In this document: piece after piece, positions 10,830-21,504 of the stretch
Layout of the letters: every line of letters starts with the position of its first letter
How positions within the stretch are numbered: the first letter of the stretch is position 1
From: an uncultured Paracoccaceae bacterium
GTDB lineage: Bacteria > Pseudomonadota > Alphaproteobacteria > Rhodobacterales > Rhodobacteraceae
Length of the DNA: 64,000 nucleotides
Direction of reading: 5' to 3'
Assembly: GCA_937883775.1 (NCBI GenBank)
Contig: CAKZXZ010000177.1
Location: forward strand, 29,999-93,998
Made by a program: the position numbers and the translations under genes
The notes under the pieces: model-generated
Told to the model about the DNA's origin: nothing
Seen by the model: the letters and a program-made list of their open reading frames with translations, nothing else
The model's database searches: none

Positions 10830-12488
10830 TCACGACGGATCACGCCAGCGATTCACAATCGGATAGCGCCGATCGAGCCAGAAGGCGCGATGCGACAGGC
10901 GCGCGCCGGGAGCAGACTGAAAGCGCTTGTATTCCGAAATGTAGATCAGATGCTCGATCTTTTTGACCGTCTCGCGTTCATATCCCGCGGCCACACAGTC
11001 GGCGACCGAGCGCTCGTCGTCCACGAGCATCTTTAGAATGCCGTCCAGCACTTCATAGGGCGGCAAGCTGTCCTCGTCCTTTTGATCCGGGCGCAATTCC
11101 GCCGAAGGGGGTTTATCGATCACACGCGGCGGGATCACTTCGCCAGCAGGCGCCATCATCCAAGGGCGGTGATTGGCGTTGCGCCAGCGGCAGATTTCGA
11201 AAACGCGGGTTTTGTACAGGTCCTTGATCGGGTTATAGCCCCCCGACATATCACCGTAGATTGTAGAATAGCCCACGGCCACTTCGGATTTGTTACCAGT
11301 CGTCAAAAGCATTTCGCCGAATTTGTTGGACAACGCCATCAAAAGCAGTCCCCGCAGGCGCGATTGAATGTTCTCCTCAGCAATGCCAGACGGCGTCCCC
11401 TCAAAGAACGGCGCCAAGGCATCTGTGACAGCCGCCCGCGGGCCAGAGATTGGCACCGTATCCAAGGGCGCACCAAGCGCTTTCGCGACGGCCTCTGCAT
11501 CATCCAGCGAACCTTGCGACGTGTATTCCGACGGCAGCATCACACAGCGCATATTGTCCGGGCCCAGCGCATCCGCTGCGATGGTGGCAACAATCGCACT
11601 GTCAATGCCACCCGAGAGCCCCAGCAGAACCTTCTTAAAGCCGGTCTTGCGCATGTAATCGCGCAGCGTCTCGACCATCACGCGGTAATCTTGCTCGTAA
11701 CGATCCGGATGCGGCGCGAACTCTTGTGACACGGCGCGCCAACCTGTGCTTGTCTCCTCAAAGTCGACCTGTGCAATTACCTCTTCGAAGACCGGCAGTT
11801 GCACAGCCATCTCGCCACCGGGGTTCAGGACGAATGATCCTCCGTCAAACATCTGATCGTCCTGACCACCCACCATATTAAGATAGATCAGCGGCAAGCC
11901 GGTTTCGACGACCCGGGCAACCATCAGGTTGAGCCGCGTCTCGAACTTGTTGCGATCATACGGCGACCCGTTCGGCACGGCGAGCAGTTGCGCACCGCTT
12001 TCGGCCATCGCCTCGCTGACATCTTCGTGCCACGCATCCTCGCAGATGGGCGAGCCGATGCGGATCGGGCCAACCGCATATGGCCCGGAAATATCGCCTT
12101 TTTCATAAAGGCGCACTTCGTCGAACACCGTCTCGTTTGGCAATTCATGCTTACACATCACGGCTTTCCGCGTGCCGCCGTCGTAGATGTAGTAGGCATT
12201 GTGCAGCGCGACGCCTTCGATGAAAGGCCCGCCGATCGCCAGCACAGGCCCGTCCGCGCATTCTGCGCCTAACGCATCAAGATGCGCCATCGCGTCCAGC
12301 GTGAAGGCAGGCTTCATCACCAGATCCTGAACCTGGTAGCCCGTAATGAACATCTCGGGCAGCATGACCATATCCGCATCAGCGGCTTTGCCAGCTTCCC
12401 AAGCGGCTTTGGCTTTCGCAGAATTACCTGCAAAATCCCCCACTGTCGGGTTCAGTTGGGCCAGCGTCATGCGGAATGTGGCGGGCAT
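10830..12488 (-). CDS. nadE: Glutamine-dependent NAD+ synthase
   Basis: N-terminal nitrilase domain (MTLAQLNPTVGDF, CKHELPNETVF) and NAD synthetase domain (LGLSGGIDSAIVA). Start MPATFRMTLAQ at 12488. Confidence 0.95.
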   Translation of the reverse strand: MPATFRMTLAQLNPTVGDFAGNSAKAKAAWEAGKAADADMVMLPEMFITGYQVQDLVMKPAFTLDAMAHLDALGAECADGPVLAIGGPFIEGVALHNAYYIYDGGTRKAVMCKHELPNETVFDEVRLYEKGDISGPYAVGPIRIGSPICEDAWHEDVSEAMAESGAQLLAVPNGSPYDRNKFETRLNLMVARVVETGLPLIYLNMVGGQDDQMFDGGSFVLNPGGEMAVQLPVFEEVIAQVDFEETSTGWRAVSQEFAPHPDRYEQDYRVMVETLRDYMRKTGFKKVLLGLSGGIDSAIVATIAADALGPDNMRCVMLPSEYTSQGSLDDAEAVAKALGAPLDTVPISGPRAAVTDALAPFFEGTPSGIAEENIQSRLRGLLLMALSNKFGEMLLTTGNKSEVAVGYSTIYGDMSGGYNPIKDLYKTRVFEICRWRNANHRPWMMAPAGEVIPPRVIDKPPSAELRPDQKDEDSLPPYEVLDGILKMLVDDERSVADCVAAGYERETVKKIEHLIYISEYKRFQSAPGARLSHRAFWLDRRYPIVNRWRDPS

Positions 12489-12646
12489 CGGTGTCGTCCT
12501 TTGTGTGTCACGACGCGATTTAGCAGATTGCCGCGCAAGGGGAAGGCCCTGAGGCGTATTCGCCGCATTGAGCAGGGAAAGCCGTTGCGGGCGACCGGGG
12601 GCTCTACTACCCTCCCTTTCAAGAGGATTTCTGAGGACCAGCACCC

Positions 12647-14032
12647 ATGCGCCGCATTGCAATCGCAACTTTGACCAGCCTGGCTTTTACCCTTCCAGCC
12701 ATCGCACAGCAGGTAGAGACCAAGCAATACGAGGATGGCGGCGTTTATGTGGGTGCGTTCAAGAACGGCAAACAGCACGGGCAAGGCAGCTATACGCTGC
12801 CCAACGGCTATGTCTATGAAGGCGAATGGGTCGACGGCGAGATCAAAGGACAGGGTCAGGCGACCTACCCCAATGGCGCCGTTTATGTTGGCAGCTTTGC
12901 GCGCGGCAAACCCGAAGGGCTTGGCACGATCACCTATGTCGATGGCTCGACCTATGAAGGCGAATGGCTGGATGGGGAACGCACGGGCACCGGCGTCGCG
13001 ATCTACGCCAACGGCATGCGATACGAGGGCAATTTTCGGAACGCGTTGCACCATGGGATTGGCACGCTCAGCGGACCGAATGGCTATGTCTACGAAGGCA
13101 GTTGGGTTAATGGCGTCAAGGAAGGCCAGGGCACGATTACCTATCCCGATGGCGCGCGCTATGAAGGGATGATGGCCGCGGGCCAACGTGCAGGCGCTGG
13201 AACGCTGACGATGCCGGACGGGCTACGCTATGAAGGCGCGTGGAAAGCAGGTCAAATCGATGGCACGGGCGTTCTGACCCAGGCCAATGGCGATATCTAT
13301 GAAGGTGCATTCAAAGCAGGCAAACGCGAAGGTCAGGGCAAGGTCACCTATGCCAATGGTGACATCTATGAGGGCGCTTTTTTAGACGATCAGCGCCACG
13401 GTCAAGGCAGCTTTACCGGGACGGATGGCTATCTCTATCAGGGTGGCTGGCAAAACGGGATGATCCACGGCACGGGCGAGGTAACTTACCCCGATGGCTC
13501 TGTCTACACAGGCCAATTCGTCGAAGATTTGGCTGAAGGCCAAGGCAAGATCGTCTACCCGGACGGCAACACCTATGAAGGGTCTTGGCGTGCAGGTGTG
13601 ATCGAAGGTGAAGGCATCGCCACATACACCAACGGCCTAACCTATGAAGGCGGCTTCAAGAACGCCAAGAACCACGGCCAAGGCACGATGCGCTATCCAG
13701 ACGGCTACGTCTACGAAGGCAACTGGGTGGACGGCAAGCGTCAGGGCCCAGGCAAAGCGACCTATGCGGACGGCTCTATCTACGAGGGCAACTTCGAGGA
13801 CGGTCAGCGCCACGGAACCGGCAAGATCACCATGGCCAATGGGTTTGTCTACGAAGGCGAATGGCTTCAAGGTGAGATCAGCGGAAGCGGCGTCGCCACC
13901 TATGCCAGCGGCGATGTCTATGAGGGCATGTTCGTGCAAGGCAAGCGCCAAGGCACTGGCACCATGCGCTATGCCAGCGGCGAAGAACGCTCTGGCGAAT
14001 GGGAAAACGGCGCCTTGACCTCCAGCAACTGA
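12647..14032 (+). CDS. Secreted MORN-repeat protein
   Basis: Signal peptide MRRIAIATLTSLAFTLPAIAQQ, then consecutive YEGxWxxGxxxGxGxxxYxDG repeats. Confidence 0.95.
   Translation: MRRIAIATLTSLAFTLPAIAQQVETKQYEDGGVYVGAFKNGKQHGQGSYTLPNGYVYEGEWVDGEIKGQGQATYPNGAVYVGSFARGKPEGLGTITYVDGSTYEGEWLDGERTGTGVAIYANGMRYEGNFRNALHHGIGTLSGPNGYVYEGSWVNGVKEGQGTITYPDGARYEGMMAAGQRAGAGTLTMPDGLRYEGAWKAGQIDGTGVLTQANGDIYEGAFKAGKREGQGKVTYANGDIYEGAFLDDQRHGQGSFTGTDGYLYQGGWQNGMIHGTGEVTYPDGSVYTGQFVEDLAEGQGKIVYPDGNTYEGSWRAGVIEGEGIATYTNGLTYEGGFKNAKNHGQGTMRYPDGYVYEGNWVDGKRQGPGKATYADGSIYEGNFEDGQRHGTGKITMANGFVYEGEWLQGEISGSGVATYASGDVYEGMFVQGKRQGTGTMRYASGEERSGEWENGALTSSN
12740..14025 (+). repeat. Tandem 69-bp (23-aa) MORN-coding repeat array, about 18 complete units plus a partial unit
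   Basis: Translation lines up in 23-residue rows with conserved Y(E)G and GxG positions. Confidence 0.85.
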
Positions 14033-14095
14033 GATCTCTTTACCATTCTCTCGATCCCCGGCACAGTTGCTCCGACCACTGGGGAGTGAGGGCAT

Positions 14096-15543
14096 ATGAG
14101 CCGTATCTGGTTTGATACCGACAAGATCTGCACTGGCGGCGCGTGGCGCGCCCCCGACAGCGGAGAGTTTTTGCCAGTCAATGATCCGTCAACGGGCGAG
14201 ACCTTCGGCCAAATCGCGCGCGGCACAGCCCCCGATGTCGATGCCGCCGTCGCCTCTGCACGCGCCGCACTGCACGGTGATTGGGGCCGCATGACCGCGA
14301 CCCAGCGCGGACGTATCCTGACCAAGATCGGCCAGCTTGTGCTGGAACGCGCCGACGATCTGGCGTGGATAGAGGCGCGCGATGTCGGCAAGCCGCTGAC
14401 GCAGGCGCGCAATGATGTGATCGCTCTGGCCCGCTATATGGAGTTCTATGGCGGAGCTGCCGACAAGCTCCACGGCACCACGATCCCGTATCTGGATGGC
14501 TATACCGTCTACACCCTGCGCGAGCCTCATGGGGTGACGGGGCATATCGTGCCTTGGAACTACCCGATGCAGATCATCGGCCGCTCAGTCGGGGCAGCAC
14601 TTGCCATGGGCAACGCCTGCGTTCTCAAACCCGCGGAAGAGGCCAGCCTGACCGCGCTCGCCTTCACCCATCTTGCCTATGACGCGGGCCTTCCCGAAGG
14701 CGCGCTCAGCACCGTGCCGGGATTGGGGACAGAGGCAGGGGCGGCGCTGTCCAGCCATCCCGATATCGACCATGTCTCTTTCACAGGCTCCGTTCCCGTG
14801 GGTGCGCTTGTTCAACAAGCCGCTGGTCAGAACGTCGTGCCCGTCACGCTTGAGCTCGGTGGCAAATCCCCACAACTTGTCTTTGCCGATGCCGATCTGG
14901 ACGCGGCAACACCTTTCTCGTGAACGCCGCGATCCAGAACGCGGGCCAGACCTGTTCGGCCTCGTCGCGCATCCTCGTGCACCGTTCGAAACTGGATGAA
15001 GTCACGACCCGCATGGCGGAACACTACAACGCCCTCCAAGTCGGTCCTGCACTGGACGATCTGTATGTCGGCCCCCTCGTCTCGGCCCGCCAAAAGGACA
15101 TCGTCAACGGCTTTCTGGATAAAGGCAGCGACCTTGAGACTGCCGCACAAGGCCAGATCATCGCCGATGCTCCGACAGGCGGAAGCTACGTCGCACCGAC
15201 GCTTTTCACCAATGTTTCACCCGACCATACGCTCGCCAAAGACGAAATCTTCGGCCCTGTTCAGGTCATCATTCCCTTCGATGACGATGAGGATGCCATC
15301 GCGATAGCAAATGGCACCGATTACGGCCTTGTCGCCAGCCTTTGGACGACAGATGGTGCTCGGCAGATGCGGCTCGCAAAACAGATCAAGGCAGGGCAGG
15401 TTTTCATCAACAATTACGGCGCTGGCGGTGGGGTCGAACTGCCCTTTGGCGGCGTTGGCAAGTCTGGCCATGGCCGCGAAAAAGGGTTTGAGGCGCTTTA
15501 CGGCTTCTCGCAACTCAAAACCATCGCGGCGCATCACGGATAG
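14096..15543 (+). pseudogene. Aldehyde dehydrogenase interrupted by a single-base frameshift (ORFs 14096..14923 and 14920..15543)
   Basis: ORF1 ends DADLDAATPFS*; ORF2 begins VNAAIQNAGQTCSASSR. A -1 shift at cctttctcgtg restores the expected ALDH sequence DAATPFLVNAAIQNAGQTC. Confidence 0.85.
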
Positions 15544-15552
15544 GATCAAACG

Positions 15553-16293
15553 ATGAGACTTGAAGGAAAAACAGCGATCGTCACAGGGGCCGGCTCGGGT
15601 TTTGGCGCGGGGATCGCGCGCAAGTTCGCAACCGAAGGCGCGCGCGTCATGGTGGCGGATCTAAACACCGATGCCGCTCACGAAATCGCCAACAAGATCA
15701 AAGGCATTGCCTGCCATGTGGATGTCGCCGACGGCGCGTCCGTCGAGGCGATGACACATACCGCGCTGGATCAGATGGGACAGATCGATCTGCTGGTCAA
15801 CAATGCCGGGGTCACGCATCTGCCAGCCCCTTTGGAAGACATCACCGAGGCGGATTTTGATCGCGTGCTGGCGGTTAATGCGAAATCCGTCTTTCTGACG
15901 GCCCGCCATATCGTGCCGCTGATGAAAGCGCGCAAGACTGGTGCGATCCTGAACGTCGCCTCGACCGCTGGGGTGTCGCCACGGGCGCATCTGAATTGGT
16001 ACAATGCTTCAAAAGGCTGGATGATTACCGCTACAAAAACCATGGCGATCGAGCTTGCTCCATTCGGCGTCCGCGTTAATGCCCTGAACCCCGTCGCAGG
16101 CGAGACGCCGTTGCTGAAATCCTTCATGGGTGAAGATACTCCCGAACGCCGGGCGCAATTCCTGTCGACAATCCCGATCGGGCGCTTTTCCACCCCCGAA
16201 GACCTTGGGAATGCTGCTGCTTTTCTTTGCTCGGACGAGGCAAGCATGATTACAGGCGTCGCGATGGAAGTGGATGGCGGACGCTGTATCTGA
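15553..16293 (+). CDS. SDR family oxidoreductase
   Basis: GAGSGFGAGIA cofactor motif, NNAGVTH, YNASKG catalytic motif. Confidence 0.93.
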   Translation: MRLEGKTAIVTGAGSGFGAGIARKFATEGARVMVADLNTDAAHEIANKIKGIACHVDVADGASVEAMTHTALDQMGQIDLLVNNAGVTHLPAPLEDITEADFDRVLAVNAKSVFLTARHIVPLMKARKTGAILNVASTAGVSPRAHLNWYNASKGWMITATKTMAIELAPFGVRVNALNPVAGETPLLKSFMGEDTPERRAQFLSTIPIGRFSTPEDLGNAAAFLCSDEASMITGVAMEVDGGRCI

Positions 16294-16297
16294 CGCG

Positions 16298-17827
16298 CTA
16301 GACAGTTTCCTTGCCTAACTTTTCAAGAAAATCATCCGCCTCTTTCAGCACCGTCTCTCGGCGATCCTCGTCCATCCGATCAAACACCCGATACATCTGC
16401 GCCATACGTGGATTATTCGAGAACCTGTCGCGGTGCCGGATCAGGAAATGCCAATAAAGCAGATTAAACGGGCATGCACCGTCACCGGTCTTTACGCTCA
16501 CTTTATAGTCGCAGCTTTTACAGTAGTCCGACATCTTGTTGATGTAGCTGCCGCTCGAGACGTAGGGCTTTGAGGCGATGATACCCCCATCGGCAAACTG
16601 GCTCATCCCGACCACATTGGGCGCCTCGACCCATTCATAGGCGTCCGCATACACCGCCAGATACCATTCATGCACCTCATGCGGGTCAATCCCGGCCAGC
16701 AAAGCAAAATTGCCGGTAACCATCAAACGCTGAATATGATGCGCATAGGCTTCTTCTTTTGTCTGTGCGACCGCTTTCGAGATGCAATTCATCTTTGTGT
16801 CAGCGCCCCAGTAGAAGTCCGGCAAACCGCGCTGATGGTTCAGCCCGTTACGGCGCGGATAGTCAGGCCCTTCCAGGAAATAAATCCCGCGCACATACTC
16901 ACGCCAACCGATGATCTGGCGAATAAACCCCTCGACCGCATTAATCGGTGCGCTGCCCGCGTCATAGGCTTTCGCAGCCGCCTCGCAAACCTTAAGAGGC
17001 GTCAGCAAACCCGCGTTCATGTAAAATGACACGAGACCATGATAAAGGAAGCGATTATCGTTCAGCATCGCGTCCTGAAAGTCCCCAAACTTGGGAAGCC
17101 CGTGTTCAATGAAGTGATCCAGCTGCGTCAGCGCTTGCGCGCGATCCGTGGCAAACCAAAAAGGGTGCAGATCTCCAAAGGAATTGCCAAAACGCGCCCC
17201 GACAAGATCAAGGACCTCATTGACCACATCATCCGGTTCGAACCGCAAAGGCCCCTCAAAAGTCACTTCGTCTGGTGCAGGCTTGCGGTTGTCGTGATCG
17301 AAATTCCACTTCTCGCCAACCGGCTTACCGTCGTCGGTCATCAGCAGCCCGGTTTTGCGCCGCATGTCACGGTAAAAATACTCCATTCGAAGCTGTTTGC
17401 GGCCCTCGGCCCAATCTTCGAACTCCTTGTGCGAGGCAATGAACCGATGATCCTGAAACTGATGCACCGGGAGCGGTAGATCCTCAAGAAGCGAAATCAG
17501 CCGCCATTCCCCCGGCTCTGTCGCGATGACTTCCTGCGCACCATGCGCGTCGGCATAGCGCAACAATTCGCCCCCAATCGAGCCGGAATTCTCAGCGTCA
17601 TCAAGCTTCGTATAGGCCACTGTCCAGCCATCATCCCTCAAAGCTGCTGCAAACTTGCGCATCGCAGCGAACAGAAACGCAATCTTCTTTGGATGATGAC
17701 GAACATAACTGGCTTCGTCAGCGACCTCGGCCATAACAACAATGTCGTTGGCTTTGTCGCCCTCTGTGAGTGCTGCAATATCGCGCGTCAGCTGGTCACC
17801 CAGCACAAGCAAAAGTCGTTTCACCAC
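16298..17827 (-). CDS. FeS-type prokaryotic (6-4) photolyase / cryptochrome-photolyase-related protein
   Basis: MVKRLLLVLGDQLTRDIAAL start; C-terminal CKSC-x12-C plus upstream MNCISKAVAQT match the FeS-BCP cysteine pattern. Confidence 0.9.
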   Translation of the reverse strand: MVKRLLLVLGDQLTRDIAALTEGDKANDIVVMAEVADEASYVRHHPKKIAFLFAAMRKFAAALRDDGWTVAYTKLDDAENSGSIGGELLRYADAHGAQEVIATEPGEWRLISLLEDLPLPVHQFQDHRFIASHKEFEDWAEGRKQLRMEYFYRDMRRKTGLLMTDDGKPVGEKWNFDHDNRKPAPDEVTFEGPLRFEPDDVVNEVLDLVGARFGNSFGDLHPFWFATDRAQALTQLDHFIEHGLPKFGDFQDAMLNDNRFLYHGLVSFYMNAGLLTPLKVCEAAAKAYDAGSAPINAVEGFIRQIIGWREYVRGIYFLEGPDYPRRNGLNHQRGLPDFYWGADTKMNCISKAVAQTKEEAYAHHIQRLMVTGNFALLAGIDPHEVHEWYLAVYADAYEWVEAPNVVGMSQFADGGIIASKPYVSSGSYINKMSDYCKSCDYKVSVKTGDGACPFNLLYWHFLIRHRDRFSNNPRMAQMYRVFDRMDEDRRETVLKEADDFLEKLGKETV

Positions 17828-18486
17828 GGCACCTCTTTACCCGCCCAATCAAAAAAGCCGCCTGTTTGCTCAACCCGCAAGTCACCAATCACAGTCAGCA
17901 GATTTTCAGCAGCCTCGGCGGCCGGAACCGTCTTGTGACGACCTGCATATTTTTCGGTAAAGCGGGTCGCGACCGTTCCAGGATGCAGCGCGACCAGAAT
18001 GGCCTCTTTGTGCGAACGCCCAATCTCAATCGCAGTGGAATGCACGATCTGGTTCACCGCGGCTTTTGCCGTCCGGTACGAATACCAGCCGCCCAAGCCA
18101 TTATCCCCGATAGACCCGACACGCGCAGACAGAACGGCAATGACAGCGCGCCTATCCTTCGGGACCAACCTAAGCGCATGTTTCAGAACCATCGCAGGGC
18201 CAAGCGTGTTCAGCTTGAACTGCGCCAGCAATGCTTCGGGGGCCAAAGCTTTGATGCTCTTTTCTGGCACATGCCCGTCAATTTCCAAGGCGCCCGTTGC
18301 GACAAAAATCAAGTCAAAAGAGCCGTGAAGCGCTCCAAGGGCAGCCGCAACCGACGCCTCCGAGGTCACGTCCAGACCGTCTTGCGACCGTGACAAGCCG
18401 ACCACGGCGACGCCCCGGGCCTCTAGGGCGGCTTTGACAGCGTTGCCGATCCCGCCGCTGTCTCCGATTATCAATGCGCGTTCCAT
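17821..18486 (-). CDS. SDR family NAD(P)-dependent oxidoreductase (C-factor-like)
   Basis: MERALIIGDSGGIGNAVKAALEARG start; YRTAKAAVNQIV. Start at 18486 preferred to the ORF start at 18594. Confidence 0.85.
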   Translation of the reverse strand: MERALIIGDSGGIGNAVKAALEARGVAVVGLSRSQDGLDVTSEASVAAALGALHGSFDLIFVATGALEIDGHVPEKSIKALAPEALLAQFKLNTLGPAMVLKHALRLVPKDRRAVIAVLSARVGSIGDNGLGGWYSYRTAKAAVNQIVHSTAIEIGRSHKEAILVALHPGTVATRFTEKYAGRHKTVPAAEAAENLLTVIGDLRVEQTGGFFDWAGKEVPW

Positions 18487-18570
18487 GGCGGTGTCACATA
18501 AGAGGCCGCCCCACTCCGTCAAATCGACAAAGCACTTTTCATTCATCAATGCTGCGGTATAACAGGACCC

Positions 18571-18651
18571 ATGATGACAATTGGCCATACCCAAGTCGCC
18601 CCCAGCTTTTCGCTGCGCGCTGGCCTATTGCTTCTCCTTAGCCGCCTCTGA
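18571..18651 (+). CDS. Putative leucine leader peptide (leuL-like), MMTIGHTQVAPSFSLRAGLLLLLSRL*
   Basis: Read directly: ATG ATG ACA ATT GGC CAT ACC CAA GTC GCC CCC AGC TTT TCG CTG CGC GCT GGC CTA TTG CTT CTC CTT AGC CGC CTC TGA, upstream of leuA and on the same strand. Not in the ORF track (too short). Confidence 0.75.
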   Translation: MMTIGHTQVAPSFSLRAGLLLLLSRL

Positions 18652-18694
18652 GCGTGCCTGTTGGCGCGACCGCTCAGGGGAGATTTCGCGCCAA
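18645..18694 (+). promoter_or_regulatory. Two interlocking alternative stems in the leuA leader (candidate attenuator)
   Basis: Stem 1: CCTCTGAGCG (18645-18654) with CGCTCAGGGG (18671-18680), one G-U pair. Stem 2: TTGGCGCGA (18661-18669) with TCGCGCCAA (18686-18694), perfect. The leader-peptide stop TGA lies in the 5' arm of stem 1. Confidence 0.7.
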
Positions 18695-18726
18695 ATGCTA
18701 AGGAAACAAAACATAAGAGATATGAT

Positions 18727-20298
18727 ATGACGAATTCGATCAAACAGGATCGCGTGCTGATCTTTGACACCACACTGCGTGACGGCGAACAAAGTCCTGG
18801 CGCCACCATGAGCCATGCCGAAAAGCTCGAGATTGCCGCACTTCTTGATGAGATGGGCGTCGATATTATCGAGGCAGGCTTCCCAATCGCCTCGGAAGGC
18901 GATTTCAACGCCGTGAAAGAAATTGCCGAGCGGTCGGTAAATTCGGTGATCTGTGGCCTCGCCCGCGCGAATGTCAAAGATATCGACCGATGCTGGGCAG
19001 CGGTCAAACACGCGCCCAAGCCGCGCATCCATACCTTTATCGGCACTTCACCCCTGCACCGCGATATCACCGCGCTTGACCCGGACCAGATGGCCGAGCG
19101 GATCCACGAAACAGTCACGCACGCCCGCAACCTGTGCGACAACGTGCAATGGTCCCCGATGGACGCAACACGCACCGAAACCGATTATCTCTATCGGGTC
19201 GTGGAAATTGCGATCAAAGCCGGTGCGACCACGATCAACATCCCCGATACAGTCGGCTATACCGCACCTCGCGAAAGTGCGCAGATCATCGAAGACCTGA
19301 TCGTGAACGTGCCGGGCGCAGATACAATCACCTTTGCCACCCACTGTCACAACGACCTCGGCATGGCGACCGCCAACGCACTGGCTGCTGTCGATGCAGG
19401 AGCGCGCCAGATCGAGTGTACGATCAATGGTCTGGGCGAGCGCGCTGGCAACACGGCACTCGAAGAAGTCGTCATGGCCTTGCGCGTGCGCAACGACATC
19501 ATGCCGTTCCAAACCGGTATCGACACCACCAAGATCATGAATATCTCGCGCCGTGTGGCGACCGTTTCTGGCTTCCCGGTGCAGTTCAACAAAGCCATCG
19601 TAGGCAAGAACGCCTTTCTGCATGAAAGTGGCATCCATCAGGACGGTGTTCTGAAAAACGCAGAAACCTTCGAGATCATGAAGCCTGAGGATATTGGCCT
19701 TAACGATACTAACCTCGTCATGGGTAAACACTCGGGACGCGCGGCACTGCGGTCAAAGCTCAATGACCTCGGGTTTGATCTGGCCGACAATCAGCTCAAC
19801 GACGTGTTCGTACGTTTCAAGGAACTGGCTGATCGTAAAAAGGAAATCTACGACGACGATCTGGTTGCCCTGATGTCAGATGCCCGCCCCGAGGACGAGC
19901 GCCTGAAGGTTAAGTTCCTGCGCGTGATCTGCGGTACTGAAGCTCCGCAATCGGCCGACCTGACGATGCTCATTGACGGCAAAGAGCAACAGGTAACCGC
20001 GCAAGGCGACGGGCCGGTCGATGCGACTTTCAATGCGGTCAAAGCTCTTTTCGCGCATGAAGCGCGCCTGCAGCTTTACCAGGTGCATGCCGTGACTGAA
20101 GGAACTGATGCGCAAGCAACGGTCAGCGTCCGAATGGAGGAAAACGGGATCATCGTCACCGGCCAATCCGCCGATACCGACACCGTTGTCGCCTCTGCCA
20201 AGGCCTATGTCAGCGCGCTTAATCGGCTGCTGATGCGCCGCGAACAGGCAGGACCGGATGGTGACAAGCGCGTTGTGACCTACAAAGACGTGTCCTGA
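18727..20298 (+). CDS. leuA: 2-isopropylmalate synthase
   Basis: VLIFDTTLRDGEQSPGATM; HCHNDLGMATANAL; NAFLHESGIHQDGV; C-terminal regulatory domain. Confidence 0.97.
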   Translation: MTNSIKQDRVLIFDTTLRDGEQSPGATMSHAEKLEIAALLDEMGVDIIEAGFPIASEGDFNAVKEIAERSVNSVICGLARANVKDIDRCWAAVKHAPKPRIHTFIGTSPLHRDITALDPDQMAERIHETVTHARNLCDNVQWSPMDATRTETDYLYRVVEIAIKAGATTINIPDTVGYTAPRESAQIIEDLIVNVPGADTITFATHCHNDLGMATANALAAVDAGARQIECTINGLGERAGNTALEEVVMALRVRNDIMPFQTGIDTTKIMNISRRVATVSGFPVQFNKAIVGKNAFLHESGIHQDGVLKNAETFEIMKPEDIGLNDTNLVMGKHSGRAALRSKLNDLGFDLADNQLNDVFVRFKELADRKKEIYDDDLVALMSDARPEDERLKVKFLRVICGTEAPQSADLTMLIDGKEQQVTAQGDGPVDATFNAVKALFAHEARLQLYQVHAVTEGTDAQATVSVRMEENGIIVTGQSADTDTVVASAKAYVSALNRLLMRREQAGPDGDKRVVTYKDVS

Positions 20299-20380
20299 TC
20301 CTGCAGACAGCGGCAAAAACGCGCTGATATGGCCGGATCAGGCCCTTTCACAGCGTCCCATTGCCTCGTATAAGCTCACC

Positions 20381-20412
20381 ACGCCCGCGGCTGACAGAGT
20401 CGCGGGCGTTTT
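20381..20412 (+). terminator. Rho-independent terminator after leuA
   Basis: ACGCCCGCG-gctgacagagt-CGCGGGCGT followed by TTT. Confidence 0.8.
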
Positions 20413-20427
20413 GGAATATTGGGGTAA

Positions 20428-21477
<1,050 letters not shown>

Positions 21478-21504
21478 CCGATTTGACCCGCACGGGGGCA
21501 ACCC

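Noticed and set aside
12740-14025. Regular 69-bp spacing as a possible CRISPR-like array
   Set aside because: The whole repeat unit is coding and in one frame (MORN); no identical short direct repeats with unique spacers.
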